Below are positions 35,193 to 47,485 of a DNA stretch of 64,000 bases, in pieces. Below the pieces are notes generated by a model that saw nothing but the letters and a program-made list of their open reading frames with translations, made no database searches and was not told the DNA's origin. Source of the stretch: Brevipalpus yothersi (lineage: Eukaryota > Arthropoda > Arachnida > Trombidiformes > Tenuipalpidae); contig QZCP01000163.1 of the NCBI GenBank assembly GCA_003956705.1, forward strand, positions 27,775 through 91,774. The letters run 5' to 3'. Each line of letters begins with the position of its first letter. Positions within the stretch are counted from its first letter, which is position 1. The position numbers and the translations under genes were made by a program.

Positions 35193-35642
35193 TCATAACT
35201 CACACAGAAAAAAATCCAAAGAAATATCCCCACGCGGTGACGAGACAAGGAACTCAATATGAATTAAATGGATATGAAGATGCTCAATCAGGTATTCATA
35301 TTTGTCTGCATCTTTATCTTCATTGAAAATATATTCATGACTGACTTCCGGATGAATTCGGAAGAATTTGATAGATGGGAAAGTTTTTGATATAATATCG
35401 AATGCATTCCCCATTCACCAAACGCTCGACCAAAATTGTACACATCAATTGGTTTCAGATATCTGAAAATATTCTGAATGATGTGAGGTTGCTTCAAGAC
35501 TATATTCATGGCTGGAAGAGATAAAAATTTAATCAGATCGCATTTCAATGGGATAAAAAATGGGTACAAACTCCAGGGCCAACAGGGGCTTGTTTAGCTG
35601 ATGATTCGTGGCCAATCCGTTCTGAGGATCTTCTCTCCCATT
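35193..35642 (-). pseudogene. Chimeric relic: group-1 5' end fused to FB16-like tail
   Basis: The promoter, exon 1 (TTG for ATG, donor destroyed) and first half of exon 2 (ATG at 35509, MNIVLKQPHIIQNIFRYL to FGRAFGEWG) are group 1. At about 35410 the sequence switches to the last 45 codons of an FB16-like exon 3 (FDIISKTFPSIKFFRIHPEV), one base out of frame. The family stop is mutated (GAG), extending that frame to 35193. An illegitimate recombination product, almost certainly non-functional. Confidence 0.82.
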
Positions 35643-36509
35643 TCAATCCGAAGAATTGTTATTTGCAAAAATATCACTGGATTCATTACCAAATTGGTAG
35701 TTTGCAAGATTTTTAGCTCGCAAAAAATAAGAACATATTTCTGAAACACTAAAAAAACAAAGATGAAATATGAGGAAGTTGATTGCAGTCAAAAGCGGAA
35801 GTGGTGCTCATTAAGTGATCCGCTCCCAGACAGCGGGAAAGAAATTTGCTAAAATTAAGAGGACTATCGTTTCGAAGTTTCATGATGATAGCGCATCACG
35901 ATAAGAAAAAGTTTCTAGTTTCAAATGAAAAAATGATGAAGTTCTTTACTTGCTTGCTTTTCAGAAGAAGCGATCTCACACAAGAACATGCAATCATTTT
36001 CTTCTTTACTCAATTTGAACTAGTTGAAAAAGCTGAACAGATAAAGTAGACTAAAATCGTTTCGATCGCTGCTTTTGTATTGGTTTTTATAATTGGTAAG
36101 GACAAACTTTCTAAGTTATCCCAATTATTGTTCCATTCATGGAACTATCATATAATAGTGGAAGTGCAATTTTTGAGAACTGTGTGATTACTTCAATTTA
36201 GTGTATTTGCTTTTTCGTAGAAAGGCCAGAAAATCTACAAAATTGATCGAAACATAGATATATAAACACTAAAAGGGACATTATTTCTTAGAAATATTAA
36301 ATAAGGAAGGTTCAATATCATTTCTAACTTTCTAGGTATTCCAATTTCAATGAAAGGGATCAAAATGAGTATGTTGGGTGATAACCATTCAAAGAAATGA
36401 AGTTCTATACTATACTATCCCATTCTCCTAGAACTGTTTTCGATGCATTCTCGAGTGATGAGAACCAAGGGATTCCATTCTATTATTAACATGAGCTGTT
36501 TAGTAGGTT
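35643..36509 (-). promoter_or_regulatory. Promoter motif of the chimeric relic, then spacer
   Basis: GCGGAAGTGGTGC at 35795-35807 and GCGGGAAA at 35833-35840, followed by GAAATTTGCTAAAATTAA. 35850-36480 is collinear with 55840-56410 upstream of FB17. No gene. Confidence 0.6.
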
Positions 36510-36610
36510 TTAGACATGTTCTTAACTTTTCTCTTGAGAGCTGATCGAATTGCTCGAAATTCATCTGCTTCATCAGCATTCAACTGAAAATTTGGCCACT
36601 TACAACTCAT
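36510..36610 (-). pseudogene. Group-3 exon-1 relic
   Basis: ATG at 36610 then SCKWPNFQLNADEADEF and SALKRKVKN, matching FB1 exon 1, running into a stop with no donor or exon 2 nearby. Confidence 0.7.
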
Positions 36611-38103
36611 AAGAGGAGGATTTCTCGATTGAATAACAAAATACAAATCAGAAACGATGAGAGTTGAGTTATTAGGAAACAGAGCGATAAAACGTAGAGT
36701 AATAAATTCGATACAAAGTACATAGTGTATATCGATACCCACAATTTGTTTAACGCGAGAAAATTAGAACTATGACTGAAGAGACTGGAGAGATCATGCA
36801 ATCCAGAGTGATGATTAAGCAGTGCAACGGCCCATACCGACTGTGGCTCCGAGAATTCGATTGAGAGGACCTTACTTGATGACTCATCTAATACGCGTGT
36901 TTGTAACTCAGTTGGGAGAGAATTTCTGAGCTGCAATACTTGAAAATGGTAAGTTATATTTACAGATACCGAATTTGGAAAAAAATAATATGAAATGGTC
37001 TCATGGCATCATAAGATTTCTAGATCTTGATTTTTCAACGAATGCTCCAAAAAAATGGAATGAGATGATTTAAGTCATGCGAAAAAGGGAGAAGAGCTCA
37101 CCATTTATCGAATGATCAGCTGATGTTCTTCTCGCAGAAAATCATTCGATTCGAATCATGTGAGAATGGAAGAGGAATGTGCAATGAAATTCTCACTCGA
37201 TAAACTAGCTCAAACAGCCTTCTCTATATTGATTATGGTGAACGTCAAAAAGAAATCAGAGGCAAACATGCAAGAGAATTTCCCAAGATTAGGTAAAAAT
37301 AACCACCGCAGTATAGCAAAAGAGGACCTGTGAAAAAGTTCTTCAGATTATCCGATGATTCGAGGGGAACGCATTTCAAACCAAACCCAGAGAAGAGTTT
37401 AAAGGTGCTTAGCAGAGAAATATTTGAGACGAAGAGAGAGTAAAACGTTGTAGATGAAAAGAGTATAATGTTTTCAATGAATCGTAGCGTATTGATAGGA
37501 ATTCTGAGTGGTGAATAAACAAAAGAAGATCCAGAAATAATAACTACATTGTGACCTATCTAGATACTGTGTTTGAGCCTGATGTATCTCCTTTCAAAGG
37601 GAAACAGAAAAGAGAGGATTTTCCCCAAGCTTGATTTGAGGAGAAGTTCTTCCTCAAAAATATCTTACCAATGAGATATGCAAAGAATTAACGTACTCAA
37701 GATTGCTCCACACTCTAATGTGATTAATTTGGAGATGGGAAAAATTGTATCACAATGAGACTAGAATCCAGTAACAATACACCGAATCTGAAATTGTTTG
37801 TGAATAAAGAGAAAGCTTGAATTGTTCCAAAATGTGTACAAAGCTCTCGATCTCGAGAAATTATCACAAAAAAGAAGTTGAGGAATAAGTGAAGTTGGGT
37901 TCTATCAAGAATAGTTTATCTCATCGTAAACCTTAAATAGGGAGACAAACTCGATCCTTGTCGGTAAATGAAAATTTATTTATAACATCGATGAAAGGGA
38001 GAGAAGGAGTGATACAAATGTATATCAACGTATTAATGCCCTCAAATTTTTCTCGTCTCATCTCAAGCTGCATATGGTATTTTCGAGAACCATCAAAACA
38101 ATA
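36611..38103. other. Duplicated intergenic blocks and FB12 3' flank
   Basis: 36611-37730 repeats blocks found at 760-1860 and 52970-53800; 37750-38103 is the group-1 3' flank block. No gene supported. Confidence 0.55.
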
Positions 38104-39511
38104 CTAAATTCGAATCAAATGAAGAGAAAGACGGTAATGTCCGGATTCTCTATTCAATGAGCTGGGATCAACCCATGATTCGATTCTAATTAATTTAATG
38201 GAAGGAAAAAGTCTGAAGAATAAAAAGAAAGTAAGATCATTCAGCTTTACATGCTTTTCTCCATGACCAAATCTCTCTTCAAAATAAAAACCGATAACTC
38301 TGCCATTATCCACCAAGAAACCTTCTCTATCAAGCCTTTTTTTGAAATTGACAGCTTCTCTTTCAACACTATCTTGATTGAGATCACGGACATTTAGTAA
38401 AGCAGACTTGATATCTCTTCCACAGAAAGCAACGCTTATGCCCTTCGATTCTCGAAAACGCTTGAATCTCAGGTCACGAACCCAGAGCTGTGGCCAGCAC
38501 AATATCTTACCAGATATCTCACAAGAATGGGAAAAAAAAGCGCTGAAGTATTTAATTTGCTCCAATACTGATTTGAAAGCAGCGTCGCCTGTCTTCCCAT
38601 CAATGGTGAAATCAGGATTGGTCAAGAGCACGATTGATTTTACGGGGTAATCAGGATCATTGGTGATTGGTCTTTGACTCTCAGGATCTGACCAGTCGGT
38701 GATGATGACTTTGTGATTCGAAGTGTATCGATTCAAGTGGAAACCTTCAATATACCTTTCATAAGCCATACTAGCCCATGTATGAGGAAACGATTCAAAT
38801 AGCTTCGGAGTATCGAAATGTTCATCGAGCTCTCTATAAATCTGGAGCTTAGGGTCATTGTCAAATCTCCGTGTACCGTAATTGATGATCACTGATCCCT
38901 TTTTAGGTGTTAAGGTTAAGATTGTATCACTGACACGACCGAAATTCATGAAAGAAAAACTAGGGATGCATCTCATATCCTTGTTGATGAAACCCCGCAA
39001 ATTTTTAATTGCATCGATGGAAAGTGACATACGGAAAGTATCTGCTAGCCAAAAAAACCTATAGTTGTTGTGAGACATTTTTTTGAAAGCTTGAGTCTCC
39101 AAGATTTTATGCTTTGTCTCTCTCTTAAAAGTAGATTTGATTCAGGATAAAACAATCGCCAGTATGGTGAGAAACTGACCTGAGATAATCCAATTCGTTC
39201 CTCATATTTTTACCATCCAAGTAGCAAACATCAATTGGAGGACACTTTGCCAGAAACTGAATAGCCTCACCCCATTTACCAGAGGCTCGACCAAAATTGT
39301 ACAAATCAATTGGCTTAAGATATCTCAACACATTTCGAATGATGCGAGGTTCCTCCAGTGCTAGGTCCACGGCTGAACACTGCAAGAGACAAAAATTCAA
39401 CAAACCGCATGTTAACCGGACAGAGAAGGGGTACATGAGTCAAAGCGCTCTTACCTTTTGTCTAGCTGATGATTTCTGGTCAATCCGTTCTGAGGATCTT
39501 TTCGGTTCCAT
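38104..39511 (-). CDS. FB12, group-1 F-box-like protein (424 aa)
   Basis: Exons are 39455..39511 (19 codons), 39180..39379 and 38104..39121; introns are 75 and 58 nt. Exon 1: MEPKRSSERIDQKSSARQK. F-box: PRIIRNVLRYLKPIDLYNF. C-domain: RFFWLADTFRMSLSI, GFHLNRYTSNHKVIITDW, ISVAFCGRDIKSA, VDNGRVIGFYFEERFG, LSLHLIRI. The exon-2 start codon is GTG (AVDLAL), so the exon-1 ATG is required. The second acceptor is TTAAGAG, a change from the usual AACAG; TTAAG two bases earlier would break the frame. Promoter degenerate (39699-39778). Confidence 0.84.
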
Positions 39512-39989
39512 TATAAAGAATTAAGACTTCCCAAAACTCAGTCAATTAACAAGATTAAAAACTTCACCAGTTTGCAAAAGATATGAACAAATTTCTTAGA
39601 CACTATCTAAACAAATATGACGAAATACAAGGAAGATGATTGCAGTTTGAGGAGTAATGCGCTAGCTTTCTGTTGCAATCACAACTTGTAACTCACAAGC
39701 GGAAGTTGTGCTAATTAAGTGATCCGCTCTCAGCGAGCACAGTTTAATCTGTGTCAGAGAGCAGGAAAGAAATCCGCTAAAATTGAATGGTATCGTTTCG
39801 AAGTTTCATGATGATAACGCATAACGATCGGAAAAAGTTTCTAGTTTCAAATGAAAAAAGGATCAAGTTCTTTTCTTACTTATCTGCCAAGAAGAGTGTT
39901 TCACACAAGCTCGCATTCATTATCTCGTCCAAGTTGAACAAGTTGGAAATTGATATAGTCTGATACAATGGTTTGACTCACTGATTTCA
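39512..39989 (-). promoter_or_regulatory. FB12 upstream motif, rearranged
   Basis: GCGGAAGTTGTGC at 39699-39711 and GCAGGAAA at 39771-39778 with about 20 bp of extra sequence between them. Both cores carry changes from the consensus (GTTG for GTGG; GCAGG for GCGGG). Confidence 0.55.
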
Positions 39990-40447
39990 ATCATGAGCTC
40001 ATATTTATATTCTAAGCTTCATTAATCTCTTCCTCCCAATCGAGGTTGATAACCCTTGATTTTAAGTGTAGCGAATTTGATAACTTTTCCAGTGAGAGCA
40101 ATGCTGCTGGCATTTGATCGTCAGAAGTTAAATCTTTGGATCTTCCGTAATTAGGCAGGAAGTCTGAGGGGTCACAAAACATTTCCATGGACCCGTCGGA
40201 AGAAGGGCTCATTAGGAACAGACTGTTGGTAAGAAATCAGTTGGAAAATGACACATCAACGTTGATTCATGATCAAAGTAATATCAATTGAGTAATTTTT
40301 CACACAATGAAGCGTTATTGAACTGGAGAATAGAAATGTTTGAAAAAGTTTCAGAGAAGGAGAAATAATTCGGAATCAGTGTTTCATGCGATGCATTTAT
40401 GAATCAAAATTTGTTGATTGAAATGGCGTAATAAACAAACGTGCGTA
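39990..40447 (-). pseudogene. Decayed group-2 exon-3 fragment and FB13 3' flank
   Basis: 40030-40190 read leftward contains SSIALTGKVIKFATLKIK, equivalent to the SIAFAGKDIKTATLKI region, with flanking frame breaks. The remainder resembles the FB9 3' flank. Confidence 0.6.
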
Positions 40448-41925
40448 CTAAATGTGGATCAAATGAATACAGAGGTGCTTATCAGGATAGGAAAATGGAA
40501 TTTTCTCGAAATCCAAAGAGGGATCAAAAGATAAAATGCGATCATGGGAGGAGGTTACAGAAATTTTGAAAAATTTGATAGATGGGAAAGTTTTCGAGAT
40601 AGTTTTGAACGCAAATTCGTCATCCGGTGAACAAAATTCTGTTTCTTGAAAGAATAAACCAAGAACTCTGCCATCATCGATAGGAAAAGATTGACTTTCC
40701 AGCTCTTTCTTGAAATCACAGACTCTAGGATCAACACCTTCTCGATCAAAATTCCAGACTTTGAATTTAAGCGTGGCAGTCTTGATATCTTTCCCAGCAA
40801 AAGCAATGCTGATACCGTTGGATGATCGGAACCCCTCGAATTTTGAATTATGATAGAAGTACTTTGAATCACACGCTACTCCACCCGATATTTCGAAAGG
40901 AGAGTCAGAAAACAGGTGCTCGAATATATTTTTATAACCAAATTTATCATTAGCGTCATCGAATTCAAAACGGTTATTCGTTAGAAGAATCAATAATTTG
41001 ATGGGAAAATTTGGATCATCGGTGATTGGCCTCTGTTTTTTAGAGCTTGACAATTTAGTTACAATCACTCGATGATCAGATGAGTATTGATTCAAGTGGA
41101 AACCTTCTAGACGTTCTCTATGTAGAATTTCACGGGGCAAATATTCGAAGTGCCTCGAAGTGCCCAAATGCCTATTGAATGCTCCATAAATCTCAAGCAG
41201 AGAGTCACAAGTCGCTGTCAGATTTTGATATTTACACAGCCTGATGATCACTGTAGGATTCATTGGTGATATTGAACTGATCGCATCTTTGGTATTAATT
41301 TCTTGTGATTGAAAACTCATGAAAGAGAAACTAGGGATGCATCTCATATCTTTTCCAAAAAATTCCTTCAAACATTTTTTTACATCACTCAAAAGCTCCT
41401 CTGAGGGATGAAAAGTTCTTTCTCTCCAAAGAAACCAAGATTTTCTAGAAAGCAGTTCCACGAGAGCCTGATTTTTTAAGCCTTCATAGTTCTCCTCCCT
41501 GTAAAAGAAAAGAGAAGGAAATGATCATAATTAAAATATGACACGAAAATCTTCATAAAGGGCCGAACCGACCGTAGAGCTCTCAATCTGTATTTCATAT
41601 CCAAATAATAGTAGTAACAACTATCGATTGATGGATATTCCTTCAGTAAACGAGCAGAGTCCTCACGAAATCCACTGAATGCTTGGCCAAAATGATGGAT
41701 ATCAATGGGTGATAAATAGCTAAACACATTTCGAATGATTGGAGGTTGCATCAGGGCGATATTCGCTGGTAAACACTGAAAAGTAGGAAAATTGATTCAA
41801 ATCAGCTCAGAGTCTAACAGAATGTCAGTAAGAATTAGTCCTGTCTAGAATCAGAGTGCTCTTACCATCCGTTTAGCAGATGTTCTCTGTGCAATCCGTA
41901 AAGAAAATCTCCTTTTTCGCTCCAT
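40448..41925 (-). CDS. FB13, group-2 F-box-like protein (437 aa)
   Basis: Exons are 41866..41925, 41573..41775 and 40448..41498; introns are 90 and 74 nt. Exon 1: MERKRRFSLRIAQRTSAKRM. F-box: PPIIRNVFSYLSPIDIHHF. C-domain: SWFLWRERTFHPS, SPMNPTVIIRL, GFHLNQYSSDHRVIVTKL, ISIAFAGKDIKTATL, IDDGRVLGLFFQETE, LCIHLIHI. The exon-2 start codon is replaced by GCG, so translation should begin in exon 1 (an ATG five codons into exon 2 is the alternative). Confidence 0.85.
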
Positions 41926-43027
41926 TTGAAAGATTGAGATGTTGCGAGAGTATACAATAGAGCACCAATAGCACAAAAATATGAAACAAGAATTAAAATT
42001 AAAATAAGTCGGAAGTGAAGGCTAAAAATTATCACGAGTGAATGTATGATGAAATACAAGAATGAGAATTAAGTCATCAAGCAGCACAAGTTTGACTCAT
42101 CAAGAGATGTTTTCAGAGTGAGAAAATTTAAACGGCTTTGGTGTCAACGATTTGCTGTTTCGGATATTCATGAGAATCATTCATTCACATCAACACGACG
42201 CCGCAGTGAGATCCAATAATGAAATTGCTAACCTTACTGCGGTAGAATTCGGTGAACAGAAGGATCGAGACAAAGAAAGAAAGAGAAAGAGAGAAAAATA
42301 GTTCCAGAATTTTGTCGAGTTTAGCCTAGGTTTGGACCCGTGTAACAAGGTCTAGTGATATTTCATGATCAATGGTCTCTCAAATTTTTTCAAACTTTAT
42401 GGAGTGAGCGTTTAGTTTGGGAAAGTTTTTATTTTTGTTGACGTTCATTGAAATTTATTCCTTGTTCCAGTCTTATTACAGATTCTTGTTCGATTTTAAC
42501 AAGCTGAGAACTTCAGAAAAAGAAAATCGAACACAGTAACATAGAAAAAAGAAGCCTTCTTGACATTGATTGATGCCTTGGAGTATCAAAAGAGAGATCT
42601 GTGACAACTTGGTAAAGAAAATTTCAAAAGATTAGATAGTAACTGTCGTAAGAATATAGTATGAAAATAGTTTGACAAAAAGTTTTTCAGACTATCAGAA
42701 CATAAATTGTGAGAACGAATATCATAACTTAAACGGGGGAAAATCCAAAGAAATTCGTCCAAAAAATAGTCATTGGGAAAATTGACAAAAAAAGAGAAAG
42801 AAAAATACATCAAAATGAGACAAGCTAAAAACTTTGGACAGATTGAGATATGTTGTTTTTTTCGAAATAGTTATTCCTGAGCAATCCAAAATGAAAAAGG
42901 ACTTGCCAAGAGAACAACAAAATAATAATTCTCATAAAGTCATAAATCTTGAGCAAGAAAATTTCACTCAGTTTGAGATCAAAATTTTTTGTTGATTCAT
43001 ATTTATTGATGGCATTACTCTAACGGA

Positions 43028-43072
<45 letters not shown>

Positions 43073-43611
43073 TCTTTTCATCTCCTTCCAAAGGAAAAAA
43101 GAGGAGAGTGAATGAATTCTTCTGTAAGCGTGAGAAATGATTTCCCCTCAAAAACATCTCCGCACATGAAATATGCGAAGAATTAGAATACTCGTGATTG
43201 CTTCCCATTCTACTGTGATTAATTTGAAGATAGAGAAATTTTATCACACTTGAACTAGGATTCAGTAACCAGACATAGTACCCGAAATGCGTACAACTCG
43301 AAATGTGTGCATCAAGAGAGAACTTTATTTGTTTCAAAATATGTTCAAAAACTTTCAAACTCAAAAAATTATCACAAGGGAAGAAGTTGAAGAATGGTTC
43401 TATTGGAAATTGTTTATTTCATCGTATGCGTTGGATAAGGATTTTGGAAAACGAAGTTGACCCTCTCAGATGAGTGAGAATTTATTTGCTCCACCAAAGG
43501 GAATGAAGAAATGGATGGACACGAATGCATACAAATGTGTTAATGGCCTGAGATTTTCCTCGTATCATTTCAAACTGCACATGGTATTGTCCAGAACGAT
43601 TAGAGCAGATA
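41926..43611. other. Intergenic: group-2 upstream block, (TC)n tract, FB14 3' flank
   Basis: 42060-42840 is shared with 34740-35190 and 49430-50000. 43029-43068 is a (TC)n microsatellite. 43255-43611 is the group-1 3' flank block. No gene supported. Confidence 0.55.
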
Positions 43612-45056
43612 CTAAATTCGAATCAAATGAAGACACAATGGGTAATGTGAACTCCCGAATTTTCTATTCAATAAGGAGTAACTAACCCTTGATTCGAGTC
43701 TAATGAATTTTATAGATAGAAAGAGCCTAGAGATTAAGGTGAAAGCAAGATCATTAATCCCTTGGAGTCTTTCTTCATAATAAAAACCGATAACTCTGCC
43801 ATCATTCACAGAGAAACCTTCTCTATCAAGCCTATTTTTGAATTGGCCAGCTTTTCTTTCAATACCTTCTTGATTGAGATAACGACCTTTGACATTTAGT
43901 AAGGCAGACTTGATATCTTTTCCACAAAAAGCGATGCTTATGCCGTCCGATCTCCGAAAACCCTTGAATATCGGGTCATGATATGAGAACTCTGATGAAC
44001 ACAATATCGTACCAGATATCTGGCAAGGAGAAAGAGAGGAAGAGAAAATATCCTCAATAAGTTCAAATGCTGATTCGAAAGCAGCCTCGCATTCCTGTCC
44101 ATCCATGGTGAAACCAGTATCGGTCAAGAGGACAATTGATTTTACTGGGAAATCAGGATCATCGGTGATTGGTCTTGGACTTTCAGGATCTGACCAGTCG
44201 GTAATGATGACTTTGTGATTTGAAGTGTATCGATTCAAGTGGAAACTTTCAATATACCTTTCATAATGAGTATTTGTATGAGGAAACGATTCAAATAGCT
44301 TCGAGGTATTGAAATGTTTATCGAGCTCTCTATAGATTTGAAGCTTTGAATCATAGTCCACTTCCAGTTCTGGACTGTACCAAGACAGTTCACAGTATGA
44401 GTAGTCGATAATAACAGTTGGATTTTTAGGTGATAAAGATAAGATTGCATCATGGAATCGACTGAAGCTCATGAGAGAAAAACTAGGAATGCATCTCATA
44501 TCTTTGTAGAAGAAATCTTTTAAATATTTTCTAACATCAGGGTCCACTGACACATGAAAAGTACTTGCCCGCCAGAAAAACCAATTATCGTGGGATAATT
44601 TTTTGAGAGCACGAGTCTCCAAGACTTCATGCTTTGCTTCTCTGTTGAGAGAAGATTTGATTCAGGATAAATCATCCACCAAAATTGAAAAAACTGACCT
44701 GAGATCACGCAATTCGTTATCCATATTTTTACCTTCCAAGTAGCAATCGTCAACTAGAGGACATTCTGCCAGAAACTCAATAACCTCACCCCATTCACCA
44801 AACGCTTGACCAAAATTGTACACATCGATTGGCTTGAGATATCTGAAAACATTCTGAATGATGGGAGGTTGTATCAAGGCAGTATCCCGGACTATACACT
44901 TGAAAAGAACAAAAACCCAATGTTAGCTGATTGTTGAGCGGAAAAAAATGTATTTAGAAAATCTAAACACTTCTCAATGATTACCATTCGTTTAGCTGAT
45001 GGGTCCAAACGAGATCGTTCAGCAATCCGTTTTGAAACTCTCCTTTGACCCGTCAT
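43612..45056 (-). CDS. FB14, group-1 body with group-2-like first exon (433 aa)
   Basis: Exons are 44985..45056 (24 codons), 44699..44898 and 43612..44641; introns are 86 and 57 nt. Exon 1, MTGQRRVSKRIAERS then RLDPSAKRM, ends like group-2 exons (SAKRM). The start of exon 2 reads DTALIQPP, like group-2 KTALMQPP. From PIIQNVFRYLKPIDVYNF onward it is group 1: FHVSVDPDVRKYLKDFF, FHLNRYTSNHKVIITDW, ISIAFCGKDIKSA, VNDGRVIGFYYEERL, LCLHLIRI. The exon-2 ATG is absent (CGG). No ETS/E2F-like motif lies upstream. The gene looks like a recombinant. Confidence 0.84.
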
Positions 45057-45649
45057 TTCAACCAGATAGAACTCGATTCACATTTCAAATAGAGCTCCTG
45101 AAAACGCTTGTAATAATAAGATTATCAGGATATGAAAAATTACCACAACAAATATGATAGCTTATCACTGATGAGTCAAGAAGGGAAACGTTTTTTTGAA
45201 TCAAGTGGGTTGACGACCTGTAGGGTGAGAGAATTTTTCGCGCAGGATTTGAGAGAACAATTTCATGTGATTTTATGGAAAGGTTCTCAGTTTCTAAAAT
45301 AAATTAGAATCGAATATAAATTGAGAGGCAAATCTGTAGGTTTTCTGATGATATATTGTGAATAAGATTCACAATCGAAAGTTTTGCTATTCAAGTGATC
45401 TGCGCTCAGAGTTGAATAACGGCTCACATTCTCAATCATCAGAATAACTCTTCATGATAAGGAAGAGATGCCCTCCTGGAAATTAATATGTTATGCAAAA
45501 GTTTCTGATGTAGAAGAGTTGAAAATCCTAATGAGAAGCGGAGCCAGTCACTATATACGGATAAAATTAATACAGAAGTGCTTAGGGTTATATTTCCAGG
45601 TAAATTTTGTATAGTTGCCAAAAATGTGGTCTTGGCTGGCACTCAATTG
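45057..45649. other. FB14 upstream region
   Basis: Only a weak trace of the group-1 promoter (AAGTGATCTGCGCTCAGAG near 45395) is visible. Otherwise nothing recognised. Confidence 0.45.
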
Positions 45650-46015
45650 AAATTTGAATAATTTGATAGATGGAAAAGTTTGCGAGATGATTCTGAATAG
45701 GAAGTTTGTCCTATCTACGATGTCAAAAATACATGATTTCTCGCTTTAAACGAAACCAAAAACTCTACAACCATCTATGGGAAAACATTGGCTTGCGAGT
45801 TTCTCTTTGAAGTCACAAACTTTACGATTTATATCTTTTCGATTCGAATCATCATCTCGGAATTCAAGCTTGGCAGACTTAATATCTTTCCCAGCGAAAG
45901 CAATGCTGATACTGTTCGATTGTCGAAGACCCTCGAATTGAGAGTCATTATACATGATTCCACCAGATATATCGAAAGTAGAGCTAGGCAAAATGTCTTT
46001 AAATACATTTCTTTA
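45650..46015 (-). pseudogene. Group-2 exon-3 fragment
   Basis: Read leftward: STFDISGGIMYNDSQFEGL, ISIAFAGKDIKSAKL, VCDFKEKLASQCFPID, VFGFV, then a TAA stop, after which FPSIK remains in frame. The N-terminal half, exons 1-2 and the tail are absent. Confidence 0.78.
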
Positions 46016-46467
46016 ATCCATATCATAAGATTTTCCCTCAAAAACATCTCATCCATGGAATGTGCAAAGAATTAACATACTCATGATTGCTCTACACTTT
46101 ACTGTGAATAAATCAGAAATAGACAAATTTTACTATATGGATACTAGGATCCAGTAGCAAGACACAGAAACCGAAGTTGCTAGTACATCAAGAGAGAACT
46201 TGAATCATTTCAAAAATGTGAACGAATACGACAGCAAGAAATTACCACAAAGGAAGAAGTTGAAGAATGTGTGGAGTTGGGCTGTATCGAAAATTGTTCA
46301 TTTCATTGTATTCCGTGAATAGAGATTTTGGAAAACGAAATAGTTGAGCTAATCTTCTGGAATTCCTCTACATTAATGGAGGAATTGAAAAAGGTTTCCA
46401 GGTAAAATTTTCCTTTTGCAATTAATCGTCCCAGAGGAAACTAACAAACGTTTTACAAAAAATTAAC
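46016..46467. repeat. Orphan copy of group-1 3' flank block
   Basis: 46060-46340 matches the conserved 3' flank but is not attached to a group-1 gene, marking a deletion or a recombination junction. Confidence 0.55.
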
Positions 46468-46610
46468 TCACCTGATTTTTAAAAATCTCCTCACCATCTA
46501 ACTCTAGTTTGGGCTTAGCTTTTCTTTTGATAGTAAATCAAGGTGCTGTAGAATCGGCTGATTCATCGATATTTCGCTGAGAGGGTCGTCTTTTACGGCC
46601 TATTTGAGAA
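46468..46610 (-). pseudogene. Group-3 exon-1 relic (FB10-like)
   Basis: Aligns to FB10 exon 1 (KRRPSQRNIDESADSTAP) with a donor GTGAGT, but the start is ATA and a TGA follows STAP. No exon 2 follows on the left. Confidence 0.75.
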
Positions 46611-47485
46611 GAATTTTTTCAATTAAGGAACAAGGTAACAGTCTAAAACAATTAGAATCATTCGAGTTAAGATTAACAATAAGGTTTGATATTACAGACA
46701 TTAATTGAAGAGTTTTCAATGAAAACCATGCAAACTAGATTGAAGGACTCAGTTTGGCGAGAACGACAAACAGCCCATGAGAACGGGAAAAAGCCAAAAA
46801 TTATGCAGAACGACTGAGAGCGATTGTAGCTCCAGATCCTATTAAGTAGACTTCGCTCGATGAGTAAGAACTGTCTGCGATTTAATTGAAGAATAGAGAG
46901 CTCTTTCGGCTTGAAAGAGATACTCCAAGGATGTATAATGAAACTGTGTAGAGCTATACTCAGGAGCATAAATTTAGAAAGAAAAATGTCCAAGAAATGA
47001 TTCGCATGATGATTAAGAAAAATGTCTCAATTTTGACTTTTGAGTAACATTTTAAAGATGGTAAATCATTTCAAAGATCATGGATCATGTTCAAGCAAAG
47101 AGAGAAAGAAATCTGACAATCTTTTGAGCTCGAAACTTATTCAGGAATGAGAGGATTTGCAAGCAATCTCTCAATTGAGATGATTTAATATTATAGAACA
47201 CAGGACGTAGGGTGGATCAGATGATTGATGGAGAAATAAAGTGGTGGATTCAGTCAAAATAAGCCTTCTTCCTATGTGGATGTGCCAGAAATTGGAAATT
47301 CAGAGAAAGGAAGGGGAAATTAGAACAATTGGTAAGAAATGCGGTTTATTGATCAAAATTTCGGTGACAAATACAAGTACATGAGATCTGAAAATGAAAT
47401 TTTTGCCTTGTCACCAGTCGAGAAACTGAGATGAATCAAGTGAAAATGAACAGGCTAACAATCCAGCTCTCTCCCCATTTCGATA
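46611..47485. repeat. Spacer duplicated from about 31.5-32.3 kb
   Basis: Collinear with 31482-32314. Together with FB15 it forms the second copy of a block containing group-3 5' DNA plus a group-2 gene. Confidence 0.6.
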
